A stretch of 64,000 bases of DNA from CAILZL01 sp050181835 (GCA_050181835.1 JBFXCU010000016.1:1-64000), one strand, 5' to 3'. Shown: positions 34,300 through 44,196, numbered from the stretch's first letter. Numbers and translations are program-made. The notes: generated by a model not told the origin, from the letters alone.

Positions 34300-34338
34300 A
34301 AAAAAGCCCGAGATAAACGCAGCACGCCACGCTCAGGC
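34300..34338 (-). promoter_or_regulatory. Terminator-like hairpin in the rpsP leader, possible attenuator
   Basis: On the minus strand GCCTGAG pairs with CTCGGGC (one G-U pair) and is followed by six T, about 50 bp before the rpsP start. The gene to the right is divergent, so no upstream minus-strand transcript needs terminating here. That suggests attenuation of the ribosomal-protein operon. Confidence 0.45.
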
Positions 34339-34463
34339 CTGACAAGGGGCGCGAAGTGTACTCAAAAATTTAGTAAAGCACAAAGCGAAAAACGCTCCGT
34401 CCTAAGCCACTCCACCCCTCATAATGCGCGCCCTTCACTGGCCCTACTAAACCGGGATCTACC

Positions 34464-36365
34464 TTGCTACTTCGTTTTGACAATGTTTCGCTAGCCTTTG
34501 GCGCCCGCCCACTGCTGGATCATGTTTCACTGCAAGTCGCCGCAGGCGACCGAATTTGCCTAGTAGGCCGAAATGGCGAGGGGAAATCATCGCTGCTGAA
34601 ACTGGCACGCGGCGAAGCCCCGCCCGATGAAGGCATTGTCTGGGTTAAACCCGGGGCGCGCATGGCCTACCTGGTGCAGGACATCATCGCCATGGGCAGC
34701 GAAACGGTGGCCGAAGTGGTTGCAGGAGGATTGCCGGAACTGGGCCAAGCGCTGCACGAATATCATCAACTGGCGCAGGAAATAAGCACCCACGCCACCA
34801 CGGAACAAACCCGTCGCCTCACTCATTTGCAATCAATACTCGACGCAGGTGACGGCTGGCAGCTGGAGCAGCGCGTCATCACGGTGATGACGCGCCTGCA
34901 ACTGGATAGCGAAGCCTGCTTTGCGGAATTATCTGGTGGGTGGCGACGCCGGGCGCTGCTGGCGCGGGCATTGGTATGTGAACCGGAAATTTTGCTACTG
35001 GACGAGCCCACCAATCACCTCGATATCGAGGCTATCGAATGGCTGGAACAAGCTCTACGCGAATTTAACGGCGCGCTGCTGTTTGTCAGCCATGACCGCA
35101 GCTTCGTCAACCGACTAGCGACGCGCATTATTGAACTGGATCGAGGTCAGCTATTTGTCAGTGAAGGCAACTACGAAACTTACGTTGAAAAGAAAACCCA
35201 ACTGCTGGCAGCGGAAGCACAACAAGCCGCACTGTTCGACAAAAAACTAGCACAAGAAGAAGTGTGGATACGCCGTGGCGTAGAAGCTCGACGCACTCGC
35301 AACGAAGGCCGTGTGCGCGCGCTGCACGCCCTGCGTGAACAACATCGGCAGCGCCGTGAACGCGTCGGTCGTATTGAAATTGGGCAGCAAGATAGCAACG
35401 AGTCTGGGAAGCTAGTATGTGAGGCTGAACAGATTTCATTGAGCTTTGGTGAGCGCAAAATCATTAGCGACTTTTCGGTACGTATCATGCGGGGTGATCG
35501 CATAGGTATTGTCGGGCCTAATGGCGCGGGCAAAAGCACACTCATTAAGTTACTGCTCGGCGAATTAACTGCCGACAGCGGCACACTCAAACACGGCAGC
35601 AAGCTGGAAGTGGCCTACTTCGATCAACAACGCGACCAATTGAAGCTAGACGAGTCGGTGATGGACAACGTGGTGGATAGCGGTGAATTTGTCACGGTGA
35701 ATGGACAGCCACGACACGTCACCAGTTACTTGCGTGATTTTCTATTTCGTCCCGAACAACTTAAAACGCCGGCTCGAGCTCTCTCAGGCGGTGAACGCAA
35801 TCGCTTGCTGTTAGCACGCCTGTTTGCCAAACCTGCCAACTTGTTAGTAATGGATGAACCCACCAATGACCTCGACATAGATACGCTGGAACTCCTCGAA
35901 GAATTCGTTACGGAATTCCCCGGCACCCTGCTACTCGTCAGTCACGACCGCACCTTCCTAGATAACGTGGTCACTGACTTGCTGATACTTAACGGCAGTG
36001 GTCACATTGAGGAGTTTGTCGGCGGGTACAGCGAATACGTCCGCTATCGTGATCAACGCGCCGCTGCGGCACGAAGTGCGAGCAACAAAACCACTACGAC
36101 AAAAAGCAGCACTCCACCCATCGCCAAGAAGCCACAAAAATTTTCTTACAAAGATCAGCGCGAATTTGCAGAACTACCAGCCAAACTTGAAAAACTGGAA
36201 GCTGAGCAAGTTGCACTGCAAGCAACCATGAGCGACCCGCAGTTTTACAATCGCCCGCAATCCGAAGTGCAACAGCAACTACAACGAGTCGCAGCACTCA
36301 CCACGGAAATCGAACAGGCCTACAGCCGTTGGAGTGAACTGGACAGCTTGCAGGCAAGCCGCTGA
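34464..36365 (+). CDS. uup: ABC-F family ATPase, Uup type
   Basis: This 633-residue soluble protein has two ABC domains and no membrane part. Walker A motifs are G-R-N-G-E-G-K-S-S (about 35-43) and G-P-N-G-A-G-K-S-T. The signatures L-S-G-G-W-R-R-R and L-S-G-G-E-R-N-R are present, with a charged linker between the domains. The C-terminal extension (from about 530) is a Lys/Glu/Gln-rich coiled coil typical of Uup. ABC-F proteins act on ribosomes, and Uup is linked to transposon excision and ribosome function. The start is a TTG after GGGA; no better ATG exists. Confidence 0.94.
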   Translation: MLLRFDNVSLAFGARPLLDHVSLQVAAGDRICLVGRNGEGKSSLLKLARGEAPPDEGIVWVKPGARMAYLVQDIIAMGSETVAEVVAGGLPELGQALHEYHQLAQEISTHATTEQTRRLTHLQSILDAGDGWQLEQRVITVMTRLQLDSEACFAELSGGWRRRALLARALVCEPEILLLDEPTNHLDIEAIEWLEQALREFNGALLFVSHDRSFVNRLATRIIELDRGQLFVSEGNYETYVEKKTQLLAAEAQQAALFDKKLAQEEVWIRRGVEARRTRNEGRVRALHALREQHRQRRERVGRIEIGQQDSNESGKLVCEAEQISLSFGERKIISDFSVRIMRGDRIGIVGPNGAGKSTLIKLLLGELTADSGTLKHGSKLEVAYFDQQRDQLKLDESVMDNVVDSGEFVTVNGQPRHVTSYLRDFLFRPEQLKTPARALSGGERNRLLLARLFAKPANLLVMDEPTNDLDIDTLELLEEFVTEFPGTLLLVSHDRTFLDNVVTDLLILNGSGHIEEFVGGYSEYVRYRDQRAAAARSASNKTTTTKSSTPPIAKKPQKFSYKDQREFAELPAKLEKLEAEQVALQATMSDPQFYNRPQSEVQQQLQRVAALTTEIEQAYSRWSELDSLQASR

Positions 36366-36373
36366 AGATACCA

Positions 36374-36394
36374 GCCGCCTATTTTGTCGGCGGC
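36374..36394. terminator. Short shared hairpin between convergent uup and nhaB
   Basis: GCCGCC and GGCGGC pair around a 9-nt loop in the 30-bp gap between the two convergent stop codons. There is no T tract, so it is a weak candidate. Confidence 0.3.
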
Positions 36395-36395
36395 G

Positions 36396-37907
36396 CTATA
36401 ACAGATAAATCGTCGCCAACAATCCTGTCAATGTCAGCACGATGGTATACGGCAACGCCATCCATAACATCCGCCCGTAGGACAAACGAATCAGTGGCGC
36501 TAACGTTGATGTTAGCAAAAACAAAAACGCGGCCTGACCATTGGGGGTTGCGACACTGGGAATGTTGGTTCCCGCATTAATGGCGATTGCCAGTTGGTCA
36601 AATTGCGCAGGACTGATAGCTCCTTCCAACATTGCGGCCTTGATTTCGGAAATATAAATCGACGCCACAAAAACATTGTCACTCACCGCAGAGAGAAAGC
36701 CGGTAGCACCGTAAAACAAGGCAACTTGAGTGCGGCCCTCAGAATTCAACACCCATTGCACTACCGGTTCAAACAGATGTTGATCATGGATCACAGCGAT
36801 GATCGAAAAAAACACCACCAGCAACGCCGTGAAGGGCAACGAGCTTTCAAAAGCTTTACCTAATCGATGCTCATCAGTAATGCCGTTAAAGCTAGTAACC
36901 AGCACCATAATCACCAGACCAATCAAACCTACTTCCGCCCAGTGAAAACCCAGTGCAACACACAAAATCACAATTGCAATCGCCTGAATAATAAGTCGAG
37001 CGCGATCTTTGACAGTACGGCGCGCAGCAACCGCATTTGCATGCTCCAATAGTACTGTACGCACCGCTTCCGGCATTTCTTGCCCATAACCAAACCAGCG
37101 GAAGCGCTCAACCAAAAGGCAGGTTATCAAGCCGGAAAAAAATACCGGAATTGAGATCGGTGCCACTTTGATAAAAAACTCCACGAAGGTCCAACCAGCT
37201 TGCTTGGCAATCATCAGATTCTGCGGTTCACCCACTTGGGTCATCACACCCCCCAAAGCAGAACCCACCGCCGCATGCATCAACAAGCCGCAGAGAAAGC
37301 CACGAAAAGCAGTCAAGTCGTCATGATGCAACTCATGCACATCATCATCGGCACTACTGTCATGGTTATCATCCTGATCATCATTCGCCTTACCTGATGC
37401 CACCTTGTGGTACACCGAATAAAAACCTGTACCCACAGCAATCACCACCGCCATGACCGTCAATGCGTCGAGGAACGCGGATAGCAATGCTGCCGCCATG
37501 CAGAAACCTATCGACAACACCCAGTGGTGACGCACCCCTAGTAACAGCCGAGTAAATACCAGCAGCAACAGGTCACGCAAAAAATAAATGGAGGTGACCA
37601 TGAACACCATTAGCAAGATGATCGGCAAACTCGCCGTCAACTCGTTATAAACAGATTGAACATCGGTCAGTCCCATGAGAATCCCCTGCAGGGCAAACAG
37701 ACCACCGGGCTGTAACGGATAGCATTTCAATGCCATTGCTAAGGTGCCAATGAATTCAGCCACTAGCAGCCAACTGGCAGTCACTGGCCCGAGTGTTAGC
37801 AACACCAGCGGATTTAGTACCAAGCACAGCACAACGGTCAACTTATACCAACCCGGTGCATGACCAAGGAAATTTCGCGTCATCTCGCGGGCCACGGTGG
37901 TATGCAT
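36396..37907 (-). CDS. nhaB: Na+/H+ antiporter NhaB
   Basis: This 503-residue polytopic membrane protein has about 12 hydrophobic segments. Motifs such as S-A-F-L-D-A-L-T-V, G-G-V-M-T-x-V-G-E-P-Q-N-L-M-I and S-N-F/D-N-V-F-V-A are NhaB-specific. It exchanges internal Na+ for external H+. A hydrophilic loop at about residues 172-200 is rich in Asp and His, a variable region in this family. It is convergent with uup and 28 bp from dnaQ. Confidence 0.96.
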   Translation of the reverse strand: MHTTVAREMTRNFLGHAPGWYKLTVVLCLVLNPLVLLTLGPVTASWLLVAEFIGTLAMALKCYPLQPGGLFALQGILMGLTDVQSVYNELTASLPIILLMVFMVTSIYFLRDLLLLVFTRLLLGVRHHWVLSIGFCMAAALLSAFLDALTVMAVVIAVGTGFYSVYHKVASGKANDDQDDNHDSSADDDVHELHHDDLTAFRGFLCGLLMHAAVGSALGGVMTQVGEPQNLMIAKQAGWTFVEFFIKVAPISIPVFFSGLITCLLVERFRWFGYGQEMPEAVRTVLLEHANAVAARRTVKDRARLIIQAIAIVILCVALGFHWAEVGLIGLVIMVLVTSFNGITDEHRLGKAFESSLPFTALLVVFFSIIAVIHDQHLFEPVVQWVLNSEGRTQVALFYGATGFLSAVSDNVFVASIYISEIKAAMLEGAISPAQFDQLAIAINAGTNIPSVATPNGQAAFLFLLTSTLAPLIRLSYGRMLWMALPYTIVLTLTGLLATIYLL

Positions 37908-37935
37908 CTAAATCCTCCTCATCACAAAAACTGCT

Positions 37936-38649
37936 TCAGCATAAAAATTTTCGCCATACGGTTTTACCACCGCTAACCTTATCTAAAGTTAGTAACACAG
38001 CCTCATGTGCCGCCAGTTCAGCTTGGGTTGCACCTAACACCGCTAATTTTCCGTGTGGGCGCGTCCAGCTTGGGTTCATTTCGCCAGCATCGCCCGATAT
38101 ACCTCGATCTGCATCATCAAGCACCAGCGTGCCCTGCCCACCCGTCATCGCCAAATACACATCCAGCAGCAACTGTGCATCAAGCAAAGCGCCGTGATAC
38201 TCACGATTGGAGTTGTCAATGTCGTAACGCTTACACAACGCATCCAGACTATTGCGTTGTCCGGGATGAAGTTCACGCGCCAACATCAGCGTGTCATAGA
38301 CGGAGCACATATCGTGCACCTTGCGCTTATGCTTTAACCGCTGTAATTCAGCATCCAAAAACGCCACGTCAAACGTTGCGTTGTGAATCACTAGCTCGGC
38401 ACCACTGAGAAACTCTAACAGCTCATCCACCAGCTCACCAAAGCGCGGTTGCGTGCTGAGAAACTCATTAGTGATACCGTGCACCGCCATCGCGCCGACT
38501 TCCACTTCCCGATCCGGTTTGAAATATTGATGGAAGGTGCGACCAGTCCTGCGCCGACCAATCAATTCAACGGCACCCACTTCAATAATGCGATGCCCTT
38601 GCTTGGGATCCAGGCCGGTCGTTTCAGTATCAAAAACTATCTGACGCAT
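37936..38649 (-). CDS. dnaQ: DNA polymerase III epsilon subunit (proofreading exonuclease)
   Basis: This 237-residue DEDDh exonuclease has motif I F-D-T-E-T-T-G (Asp7, Glu9), motif II H-N-A-T-F-D and motif III H-G-A-L-L-D. The C-terminal tail is expected to bind the polymerase alpha subunit. The ATG at 38649 gives the family start M-R-Q-I-V-F-D; an upstream ATG overlaps the aminotransferase gene. rnhA, the usual neighbour, is replaced here by an aminotransferase gene 8 bp upstream. Confidence 0.96.
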   Translation of the reverse strand: MRQIVFDTETTGLDPKQGHRIIEVGAVELIGRRRTGRTFHQYFKPDREVEVGAMAVHGITNEFLSTQPRFGELVDELLEFLSGAELVIHNATFDVAFLDAELQRLKHKRKVHDMCSVYDTLMLARELHPGQRNSLDALCKRYDIDNSNREYHGALLDAQLLLDVYLAMTGGQGTLVLDDADRGISGDAGEMNPSWTRPHGKLAVLGATQAELAAHEAVLLTLDKVSGGKTVWRKFLC

Positions 38650-38657
38650 ACCGATCT

Positions 38658-39782
38658 TCAGTTCAACATAGCAGCCCACACGGCAGCGACTACTTGTTGT
38701 TGCTGCTCTTCCGTCAGATACGGATGCATGGGCAAACTTACCACTCGTGCCGCAATCCGTTCAGACACAGGAAAGTCACCCAACTTATAGCCCAGCTTGG
38801 CAAACACAGGCTGCTGGTGCAATGACACTGGGTAATGCACCGCAGTTGGAATCCCCTGCGCTTTCATACGTTCTTCAAAACGCGCACGACCATTATTTTC
38901 ATGAGGAACTTCAATGGTGTATTGCGCATACACACTCAAGTTATGCGTTTCAACTATCGGCGTGCTAATGACCTGCTTGTCAGCGAATGCTTCAGCCAGC
39001 AATGCCGAGTAGCGTGCACCAAGTCGTGAGCGCGCCTGCACCTCATCTTCAAAAACCTCCATCTTGGCAAGTAAAACTGCCGCTTGCAGCGTATCCAGCC
39101 GACCATTAATGCCCAATCTGGGATGGTGGTAACGCCGATCCTGACCATGTACACGAATTTCGCGCATCAACTTGGCCAGTGCATCGTCATTCGTGAACAA
39201 TGCGCCTGCATCACCATACGCACCCAAGGGTTTGGATGGGAAAAAGGAAGTTGAACCAATCTCACTCAAGCCACAGGAGCGTTTACCTTTGTATAGCGCA
39301 CCAAAGCTTTGCGCACCATCTTCAATAACGGGAATGTTATGTTTTTTGGCGATGGCATTGATGGCGTCAAAGTCGGCACACTGCCCATACAGAGACACCG
39401 GCATGATGGCCTTGGTACGCGGTGTAATAGCGCGCTCCAGCAATGCCGGATCAAGATTGTAAGTACGTGTTTCAATGTCCACGAAAACCGGCGTAGCGCC
39501 CGCTAGCGCAATCATTTCCCCCGTGGCAATAAAGGTAAAAGGCGAGGTAATCACCTCATCACCGGGACCGATATCCAAAGCCATCAGGGCAATCAGCAAG
39601 GTATCTGTGCCGCTTGATGCCGCCACGCAATGCTTGGTACCGACGTAAGCCGCCAGCTGCGCTTCCAGTTCAGTACATTCCGGCCCCAGCACGTACTGAC
39701 CATGCTCCAAAACCGATTGAATTCGCGTGTTAACACTTTGATGGATACGCCGATACTGACTTTTAAGATCAATAAAATCCAT
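38658..39782 (-). CDS. DegT/DnrJ/EryC1-family sugar aminotransferase, WbpE-like
   Basis: This 374-residue PLP aminotransferase has the PLP lysine at K184 in F-F-P-S-K-P-L-G-A-Y-G-D-A-G-A. The sequence runs very close, as I recall it, to Pseudomonas WbpE, which makes a UDP-diaminoglucuronate precursor for O-antigen (E-F-I-D-L-K start, S-L-Y-G-Q-C-A-D-F-D-A-I-N-A-I-A block). No other O-antigen gene lies nearby, which is odd for this family. It sits 8 bp before dnaQ and is probably cotranscribed with it. The exact substrate is inferred. Confidence 0.9.
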   Translation of the reverse strand: MDFIDLKSQYRRIHQSVNTRIQSVLEHGQYVLGPECTELEAQLAAYVGTKHCVAASSGTDTLLIALMALDIGPGDEVITSPFTFIATGEMIALAGATPVFVDIETRTYNLDPALLERAITPRTKAIMPVSLYGQCADFDAINAIAKKHNIPVIEDGAQSFGALYKGKRSCGLSEIGSTSFFPSKPLGAYGDAGALFTNDDALAKLMREIRVHGQDRRYHHPRLGINGRLDTLQAAVLLAKMEVFEDEVQARSRLGARYSALLAEAFADKQVISTPIVETHNLSVYAQYTIEVPHENNGRARFEERMKAQGIPTAVHYPVSLHQQPVFAKLGYKLGDFPVSERIAARVVSLPMHPYLTEEQQQQVVAAVWAAMLN

Positions 39783-39893
39783 AAATCTCAACCTTGTGGA
39801 ACTCGTTATTGCAGACACACAAGTGTACGAGATTTATGGCAGAAATAGCTTACCAATAGCATGACGATCCAGCCTGACTGACAGCCATATGGC

Positions 39894-40640
39894 TCAACTT
39901 CCAGTCTTACTGTCCGGCGACCGCATTTGAGTGCCAGTTTCGATCAATCCCCCCATTGCCCGCGCTGGCACCCGCCAGCGTGGCCGAATGGGCGTAAGGA
40001 CATACACCCGTTTGCGGGCGCGCAGCATGTAAGCACCCGCGAACAGCGGCCAGAGCCTGCTGCCAGTGCTTTCTAGAAACCGTTGCGCACGCGGCACCGC
40101 TGAGCCGTAGGGCATGGTAAACAAGTATCGCCGCGCTTCGATTACTTCAAAACCCAGCAATTGTAACCAGTCGCGAACACGGTGCTCGGAGAGATACCGT
40201 TCGGTAGCGGGCGGAAAGCTGCTGCCTGCCAGCAAATTGCGCAACCCCCAACTGGAAAAGGGTCGAAACCCCAGCAAAATCAATTGCCCGTCTCCCGGCA
40301 AGATGCGCGACACCTCACGCAGTAACTCATGGGGATTAGCTTCGCACTCCAAGGTATGAGGCAGTAGCACGGCATCAACCGAGTCCGAAGCAATGCTCAA
40401 GGCATCTAGGCGCGAACAAATTGACAACACTCCAGAGATGTTCGGTAGTAGCTGTGAGCTCACCACCGTCTTGCACTGGGTACGCGCACCCTCTAACAGA
40501 CTGTGCACATCACCCCACAAACCGATCTGCAGCAGTTGCCAACCAAACACTTGAGTTAATGCCTCACCGATCAGCTTGCACTCGAGCCGATATACTCGCT
40601 GACCCAACGGACTATTCAGCCAGGCCGCTCGGTCGGTCAT
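39894..40640 (-). CDS. Class I SAM-dependent methyltransferase, YafS-like
   Basis: This 248-residue methyltransferase-fold protein has weak motif I (L-L-Q-I-G-L-W-G) and motif IV/post regions S-V-D-A-V-L-L-P-H-T-L-E and L-R-E-V-S-R-I-L-P-G-D-G. It corresponds in position and sequence to E. coli yafS, divergent from gloB. The substrate is unknown. The ATG at 40640 is a best guess; in-frame ATGs at 40667 and 40712 would lengthen it. Confidence 0.85.
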   Translation of the reverse strand: MTDRAAWLNSPLGQRVYRLECKLIGEALTQVFGWQLLQIGLWGDVHSLLEGARTQCKTVVSSQLLPNISGVLSICSRLDALSIASDSVDAVLLPHTLECEANPHELLREVSRILPGDGQLILLGFRPFSSWGLRNLLAGSSFPPATERYLSEHRVRDWLQLLGFEVIEARRYLFTMPYGSAVPRAQRFLESTGSRLWPLFAGAYMLRARKRVYVLTPIRPRWRVPARAMGGLIETGTQMRSPDSKTGS

Positions 40641-40786
40641 GACAGAATGAGTCTCGTTGCTTTTCATTTGCCAAGGATAACTCGACTTGAGCACTGATGT
40701 GCGATCGGACAAAACGAGCTATGTATCGGAGCCTAAAGATTTTTTCACTTGCGAGGCGGTGCTGCAACAGGTCTAATGGTCGGCAT

Positions 40787-41611
40787 ATGGTAAACGACCT
40801 GAGCATTGAATCACGGCGCGCCAACGCCACGACAACAGGTCAATTGCAGGTTACAGCCGTTCCGGCATTTGCCGATAACTACATCTGGCTCATCCATTCT
40901 CCGCGACAGCCAAATCGGGTGGTGGCGGTGGATCCCGGTGAGGCGTTGCCGGTACAGGCGGCATTACAACGTAGTCAGTTAGTGTTGGCTGGCATCATGA
41001 TGACACATCACCATGCCGACCATGTCGGCGGTGTTTTGGCGCTACGGACACCGGAACTGCCCGTATTTGGACCAGCAAGCGAAGCAACGCCTGGCCAGCC
41101 GAGTCGGGTGAGCGCGGGTAAGCGTGTCCAAATGGCTGAATTAGGGTTGGAGTTCGAGGTGCTGGATATTCCGGGACATACCGCAGGTCACATTGCCTAC
41201 GTCGGCCACGGAGCGGTTTTTTGTGGCGATACCTTATTCAGCGCTGGCTGTGGCCGCCTATTCGAAGGAACTGCAGAGCAAATGAGCCACTCATTGGGTC
41301 AATTGGCCAAGCTGCCCAGTAATACCTACGTCTATTGCGGGCACGAATATACGCTGGCTAATCTGCGCTTTGCCTTGGCGGTGGAGCCCGACAATCAGGA
41401 CGCATTGGCGCACATGAAGCTGGCGCAGTCGCTGCGACAACAAGGTTTACCGACTCTGCCATCGACTATCGAGCTGGAACTGAAGATCAACCCGTTTTTG
41501 CGCCTGAATAAACAAACTGTGAAATACGCAGCAGCACAGCATGCAGACCGGGCGCTAAACAGTGAATCTGAAACTTTCGCTGCACTGCGTGATTGGAAAA
41601 ATCATTTTTGA
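40787..41611 (+). CDS. gloB: Hydroxyacylglutathione hydrolase (glyoxalase II)
   Basis: This 274-residue metallo-beta-lactamase-fold enzyme hydrolyses S-lactoylglutathione in methylglyoxal detoxification. The metal site T-H-H-H-A-D-H is at 73-79, followed by I-P-G-H-T-A-G-H and F-C-G-D-T-L-F. The C-terminal glyoxalase II domain (C-G-H-E-Y-T-x-x-N-L-x-F-A) is present. About 15 residues precede the conserved start, so the start at 40787 is tentative. It diverges from the YafS-like gene and is followed by mltD, as in E. coli. Confidence 0.95.
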   Translation: MVNDLSIESRRANATTTGQLQVTAVPAFADNYIWLIHSPRQPNRVVAVDPGEALPVQAALQRSQLVLAGIMMTHHHADHVGGVLALRTPELPVFGPASEATPGQPSRVSAGKRVQMAELGLEFEVLDIPGHTAGHIAYVGHGAVFCGDTLFSAGCGRLFEGTAEQMSHSLGQLAKLPSNTYVYCGHEYTLANLRFALAVEPDNQDALAHMKLAQSLRQQGLPTLPSTIELELKINPFLRLNKQTVKYAAAQHADRALNSESETFAALRDWKNHF

Positions 41612-41666
41612 GCTTGGCGAGCGGCTTGGTTGGCTGCTCGCTTGATCGCTGACCGGAGCACGACCA

Positions 41667-43277
41667 ATGAATAAACACCTACTCTGCCGGTTAGCGCAAC
41701 TAGGACTCGTCGTCCCTACTCTGTTAATAACAGCGTGCAGCGCCGTACCGACTGCGGCAAACAAAATCGAATCCCATTTTACCCACAGCGCTAACCGGAC
41801 TGCCCTACCGCCACGGGTTGCCACTCCTGAGCTACACCTGCCACCAGAGTGGCTAACTATTGAATCAACAGTGGTGTCCCTCAGTGAACAAGATCTGTTT
41901 GATCGCATTCGCGTCGGCTTCACGCTGGAGGATGTCGATTCTCCCTCAATAGACAAAGAAGAAGTTGTATTTACCAGAAACCCAGACTACTTGGATCGCA
42001 CTTTCCGCCGTGGCGAGCGTTATCTGTACTACATTGTCAGCGAGCTGGAAGCACGCGACATGCCACTGGAATTAGCGTTACTACCGGTGGTGGAAAGCGC
42101 ATTCAATCCCGTCGCACTGTCCAGCGCTAAAGCCGCGGGCCTATGGCAATTCATACCTAGCACTGGGTTACGTTTTGGGCTGAAACAGAACAGCTATTAC
42201 GACGGCCGCCGTGACATAGTGGAATCGACCACAGCAGCCTTGGATTACTTGCAGTTCCTCGCAAAGGAATTCAACGGTGACTGGCTACTGGCGGTAGCGG
42301 CCTACAATTGCGGCGAAGCCAACGTTGCTCGCGCCATCAAACGCAATGAAAGCAAGGGACTACCAACGGACTTCTTCAGTCTTGATTTACCCAGAGAAAC
42401 TGAAGCTTATGTACCAAAACTACTAGCCATGCGCCGCATTGTCGACAACCCGGAAAAATACAACTTGGAATTTGGCACGCTACGAAATCAACCTTATTTC
42501 GTCAAGGTGGACGTAGGTGGTCAAATAGATCTATCGGTAGCAGCCAGCTTGGCCAACATTCCTCAAGAGGACTTTCTGGCGATTAACCCAGGCTTCAAGC
42601 ACCAATACACTGACCCCAATGGCCCACACCAGTTACTGATACCAATCGCCAGTGAGCAAAGTTTTCTCGAAAAACTGGCGGCTCTACCTGACGAACAACG
42701 GGTACCGGTTGTTTATTACCGAGTGCGCAAGGGCGACACACTAAGCAACATTGCACAACGCTATAGCATGAGCGTGGCTGATCTGCGCAATCTGAACAAA
42801 CTCAAGTCCAGCACCATCCGGCCCGGTCAAGAACTGCTACTACGCAGCAACCGTAATACTCAAAATGTATCCATCGCCAGCGCATCCAGCCAATCAGTCG
42901 CAAGCAGCAAGCCGACCGGCGCCAAAACACACACAGTGCGCAAAGGAGAAACCTTGTGGAGCATTGCACAACGCTATGCCGTAGACCCAACTGTGCTGGC
43001 AAGTACTAATGGTATCAAGAAGAACACCATCAGATCAGGGCAGAAACTAAAAATCCCCGGAAGCGTTGCCGAAACCGCCTCTACCAGCAAAAGCAGCAAC
43101 CATGAACGCATGACTTACACCGTGCGCAGCGGCGATACGCTCAGCGAAATAGCCAGCCAATTCAACGTTGCCATTAAGCAAATAATGAGCTGGAATGATC
43201 TACCTAGCAGCACAGCGATCAAAGCCGGACAACGACTGGTCATCTACACAGATGATAGTCAGCGGCTTGGTGGATAA
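41667..43277 (+). CDS. mltD: Membrane-bound lytic murein transglycosylase D
   Basis: This 536-residue lipoprotein has lipobox L-I-T-A-C (Cys24). The SLT domain has its catalytic Glu142 in P-V-V-E-S-A-F-N-P, with A-A-G-L-W-Q-F-I-P and A-A-Y-N-C-G downstream. Three LysM repeats follow (about 352-395, 424-467, 489-532) and bind peptidoglycan. The enzyme cleaves glycan strands to 1,6-anhydro products. It follows gloB by 55 bp, the conserved order. Confidence 0.96.
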   Translation: MNKHLLCRLAQLGLVVPTLLITACSAVPTAANKIESHFTHSANRTALPPRVATPELHLPPEWLTIESTVVSLSEQDLFDRIRVGFTLEDVDSPSIDKEEVVFTRNPDYLDRTFRRGERYLYYIVSELEARDMPLELALLPVVESAFNPVALSSAKAAGLWQFIPSTGLRFGLKQNSYYDGRRDIVESTTAALDYLQFLAKEFNGDWLLAVAAYNCGEANVARAIKRNESKGLPTDFFSLDLPRETEAYVPKLLAMRRIVDNPEKYNLEFGTLRNQPYFVKVDVGGQIDLSVAASLANIPQEDFLAINPGFKHQYTDPNGPHQLLIPIASEQSFLEKLAALPDEQRVPVVYYRVRKGDTLSNIAQRYSMSVADLRNLNKLKSSTIRPGQELLLRSNRNTQNVSIASASSQSVASSKPTGAKTHTVRKGETLWSIAQRYAVDPTVLASTNGIKKNTIRSGQKLKIPGSVAETASTSKSSNHERMTYTVRSGDTLSEIASQFNVAIKQIMSWNDLPSSTAIKAGQRLVIYTDDSQRLGG

Positions 43278-43375
43278 ACGTCCAGCCACTACTAACCTAC
43301 TCTTACTCGACAAGACGACCTGTGCTGGATGCACTAAACTAACGGGATCAACTAACTTTAAGCTTGGGGTATCGC

Positions 43376-44179
43376 ATGGGATTTCTCGCCGGTAAACGGG
43401 TGCTGATTGTCGGGCTAGCCACAGAACGTTCCATCGCTTATGGCATTGCCGCCGCCATGCATCGTGAGGGTGCCGAACTGGCCTTCACCTATCAAAATGA
43501 TCGACTCAAGGATCGGGTTAGCGATATTGCTAAAGAATTGAACAGTCAAATCGTTCTACCCATGGATGTGGCCTTCGATGAACAAATCGACAGTGCATTC
43601 AGCGCACTGAGCCAACGTTGGGATGGCACACTGGATTGCATCGTGCATGCAGTGGCGTATGCGCCACGCGAAGCATTGGCAGGCAGCTTTGTAGAAGGCA
43701 CCAGTCGCGAGAGCTTCCGAATTGCCCACGACATTTCCAGCTATAGTCTGACTGCATTGGCCCGTGCCGGACTGCCCATGATGAAGGGTCGAGCGGGCGC
43801 GTTGATCACCTTGTCATATTTAGGCGCAGTACGTTCCATTCCCAGTTACAACGTCATGGGTCTAGCCAAGGCCAGCCTCGAAGCCAACGTACGCTTTCTG
43901 GCGGCAGACCTGGGACCGCAAGGCATTCGCGTTAATGGTATTTCCGCCGGACCAATAAAAACATTGGCTGCTGCGGGGATTGGTGGCTTTCGCAAAATGC
44001 TCGGTCATGTTGCCGACACGGCACCACTGCGACGCAATGTAACGACCGAAGATGTCGGTAATGCCGCCGCCTTCCTTTGTTCAGATCTAGCCGCCGGCAT
44101 TACCGGCGAAGTACTGTATGTAGACGGTGGCTACAGTCACGTTGGCATGTCGTTTGGCGACCAAGCTGAAACGCATTAA
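43376..44179 (+). CDS. fabI: Enoyl-[acyl-carrier-protein] reductase FabI
   Basis: This 267-residue NADH-dependent short-chain reductase performs the last step of fatty-acid elongation. The catalytic residues Tyr148, Tyr158 and Lys165 are in place (Y-L-G-A-V-R-S-I-P-S-Y-N-V-M-G-L-A-K). The FabI-specific G-L-A-T-E-R-S-I-A nucleotide loop is present. The ATG at 43376 gives the family start M-G-F-L-A-G-K-R. It is followed by a bidirectional terminator and is convergent with ppiD. Confidence 0.97.
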   Translation: MGFLAGKRVLIVGLATERSIAYGIAAAMHREGAELAFTYQNDRLKDRVSDIAKELNSQIVLPMDVAFDEQIDSAFSALSQRWDGTLDCIVHAVAYAPREALAGSFVEGTSRESFRIAHDISSYSLTALARAGLPMMKGRAGALITLSYLGAVRSIPSYNVMGLAKASLEANVRFLAADLGPQGIRVNGISAGPIKTLAAAGIGGFRKMLGHVADTAPLRRNVTTEDVGNAAAFLCSDLAAGITGEVLYVDGGYSHVGMSFGDQAETH

Positions 44180-44196
44180 GAGTTTGGCAACAGGCT

